Program-made: the position numbers and the translations under genes
Shown: positions 63,219-64,000 of the stretch, one piece after another
Position numbering within the stretch: the stretch's first letter is position 1
How the letters are laid out: every line of letters starts with the position of its first letter
Source of the DNA: Roseivirga pacifica
Lineage (GTDB): Bacteria; Bacteroidota; Bacteroidia; Cytophagales; Cyclobacteriaceae
Reading direction: 5' to 3'
DNA: 64,000 nt
NCBI RefSeq assembly: GCF_900111145.1
Contig: NZ_FOIR01000002.1
Location: 558,001 to 622,000, forward strand
Notes under the pieces: generated by a model
Seen by the model: the letters and a program-made list of their open reading frames with translations, nothing else
What the model was told of the DNA's origin: nothing
Database searches by the model: none

Positions 63219-64000
63219 TTACTCCGTCCTAAGTCCTTTTATCGGGTTAAATCGGTTCACCCTAAAGACTTGAGAGAATACTACGAGAATTAAGGCAACC
63301 ACCAGAATAATTACAGGAATAACGACTCTGTAAGCTCCCATATCTAGTGGATAAGCAAAGACCATATCGAGCTGAAACTTAGTAAAGAAATAACCCAAAG
63401 GTGCGCCAACACAAATTGAAACAATGGTAAGTGCTAAATATTGCTTAGACATGATTTTGCTGAGGTGCATCATATTGGCGCCAAGGGTTTTACGAATACT
63501 CAATTCCTTGATTCTTCCCGAAATATTTAAGGTCATTAAACCATAAAGACCTAGTAAAGCCAAGGCAACCGCAATAGTAGCAACCGCTTTATTGAACCTT
63601 GCGAAGTTGCCAATCATGTTGAAGTAACCGTCCCAAATATCGGCTTGCAAACCACCTACTAATGGAATTTCAGGATAGAGTTCATCCCAGGTAGACTCAA
63701 TTTCATCATAGGCTTTGAAATCATAGCCAGAAGTAATATTAGCAATCAGAAAAGTCTGATCTCCATCATTCACTTGGCTGAAAACCATGGGCTGTATTTC
63801 ATTTCCGAATGGCTGATTATGCAAATCATTGATCACCCCTACAATGACATAATCATTATCTCTGATCTTAATTTCGAAGCCAAGTGGTTCTTCCAATTCT
63901 AATTGATTCACAAAGGTCTGATTCACCACCACCTCTCTATTACCATATTTCACATCTTGAGACCATTCTCTGCCAGAGGCAATTTCGACCCCCATAGTTT
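63219..64000 (-). CDS. FtsX-type ABC transporter permease, 3' part
   Basis: C-terminal 260 residues of a larger permease; the frame stays open to the window edge. It contains the end of the second periplasmic MacB domain and three C-terminal helices with the loop K-E-L-S-I-R-K-T-L-G-A-N near the first of them, finishing N-R-F-N-P-I-K-G-L-R-T-E. Same family as the PadR-linked permease at 1963-4569. Confidence 0.9.
   Translation of the reverse strand, partial: TMGVEIASGREWSQDVKYGNREVVVNQTFVNQLELEEPLGFEIKIRDNDYVIVGVINDLHNQPFGNEIQPMVFSQVNDGDQTFLIANITSGYDFKAYDEIESTWDELYPEIPLVGGLQADIWDGYFNMIGNFARFNKAVATIAVALALLGLYGLMTLNISGRIKELSIRKTLGANMMHLSKIMSKQYLALTIVSICVGAPLGYFFTKFQLDMVFAYPLDMGAYRVVIPVIILVVALILVVFSQVFRVNRFNPIKGLRTE

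Overview
The window looks like chromosomal DNA of a Bacteroidota member of the order Cytophagales, of the Roseivirga/Fulvivirga/Marivirga type. The evidence is lineage-typical families (DUF4221 and DUF4249 lipoproteins, a TonB receptor with an N-terminal carboxypeptidase-like domain, DUF6090, DUF4260, bactofilin, PadR with a prefix-domain FtsX permease), many lipobox or signal-peptide leaders, weak Shine-Dalgarno signals and promoter matches of the Bacteroidota TTG-N19-TAnnTTTG type. Species assignment is inference; no rRNA is present.

Layout. 0-7.8 kb: a molybdate uptake locus (modA ... mop-modB-modC) that is split by a PadR/ABC-permease pair, a 0.75-kb array of short hairpins and an IS200/RAYT-type HUH transposase. 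7.8-13.3 kb: a lipoprotein, an MpaB-type oxygenase, a beta-propeller protein, a two-gene cytoskeletal operon (an actin-like protein whose phosphate-1 loop lies at the C-terminus, followed by a bactofilin) and tyrS. 13.3-17.4 kb: an accessory strip with a HEPN-type gene, a tRNA-like RNA with a greatly extended anticodon arm, a truncated gene, a DUF4221 lipoprotein flanked by direct repeats, and repeat-rich spacer. 17.4-24.2 kb (minus strand): a TonB receptor/DUF4249 pair, a coupled DUF6090-MBL-patatin operon, and accA. 24.3-37.2 kb: PerM, ApbE, a Gfo/Idh/MocA oxidoreductase, a formylglycine-generating-type enzyme, an AraC-TM-TPR regulator, an ankyrin lipoprotein, an acyltransferase, a CDF exporter, a solute-binding protein and an ABC-F protein.

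37.2-41 kb: a second accessory strip. It holds repeats related to those at 16 kb, an orphan gene bounded by attC-like palindromes, and a redox locus (HxlR regulator divergent from a quinone reductase-like protein and a peroxiredoxin-like protein). 41-49.5 kb: GDPD, an M43 protease, DUF4260, RluF, a minus-strand msrA/MazG-like/msrB/methyltransferase cluster, then an exonuclease-GIY-YIG protein divergent from an ATP-cone/PD-(D/E)xK nuclease. 49.5-64 kb: a coupled PIG-L deacetylase / 45-aa membrane peptide / sodium-solute symporter operon, tpx, YebC, a 57-aa Cys-rich protein, a small ABC system, an OmpA-like protein, gluconate kinase and permease, and the 3' part of another FtsX-type permease.

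The most unusual item is the actin-like protein at 10.4-11.5 kb. Its DxG nucleotide-binding hairpin is missing from the N-terminus and present at the C-terminus, which reads as a natural circular permutation, and it is coupled to a bactofilin. Next in interest are the hairpin array with its HUH transposase, the tRNA-like RNA and the attC-like cassette. All functions come from reading the sequence; no search or folding program was run.
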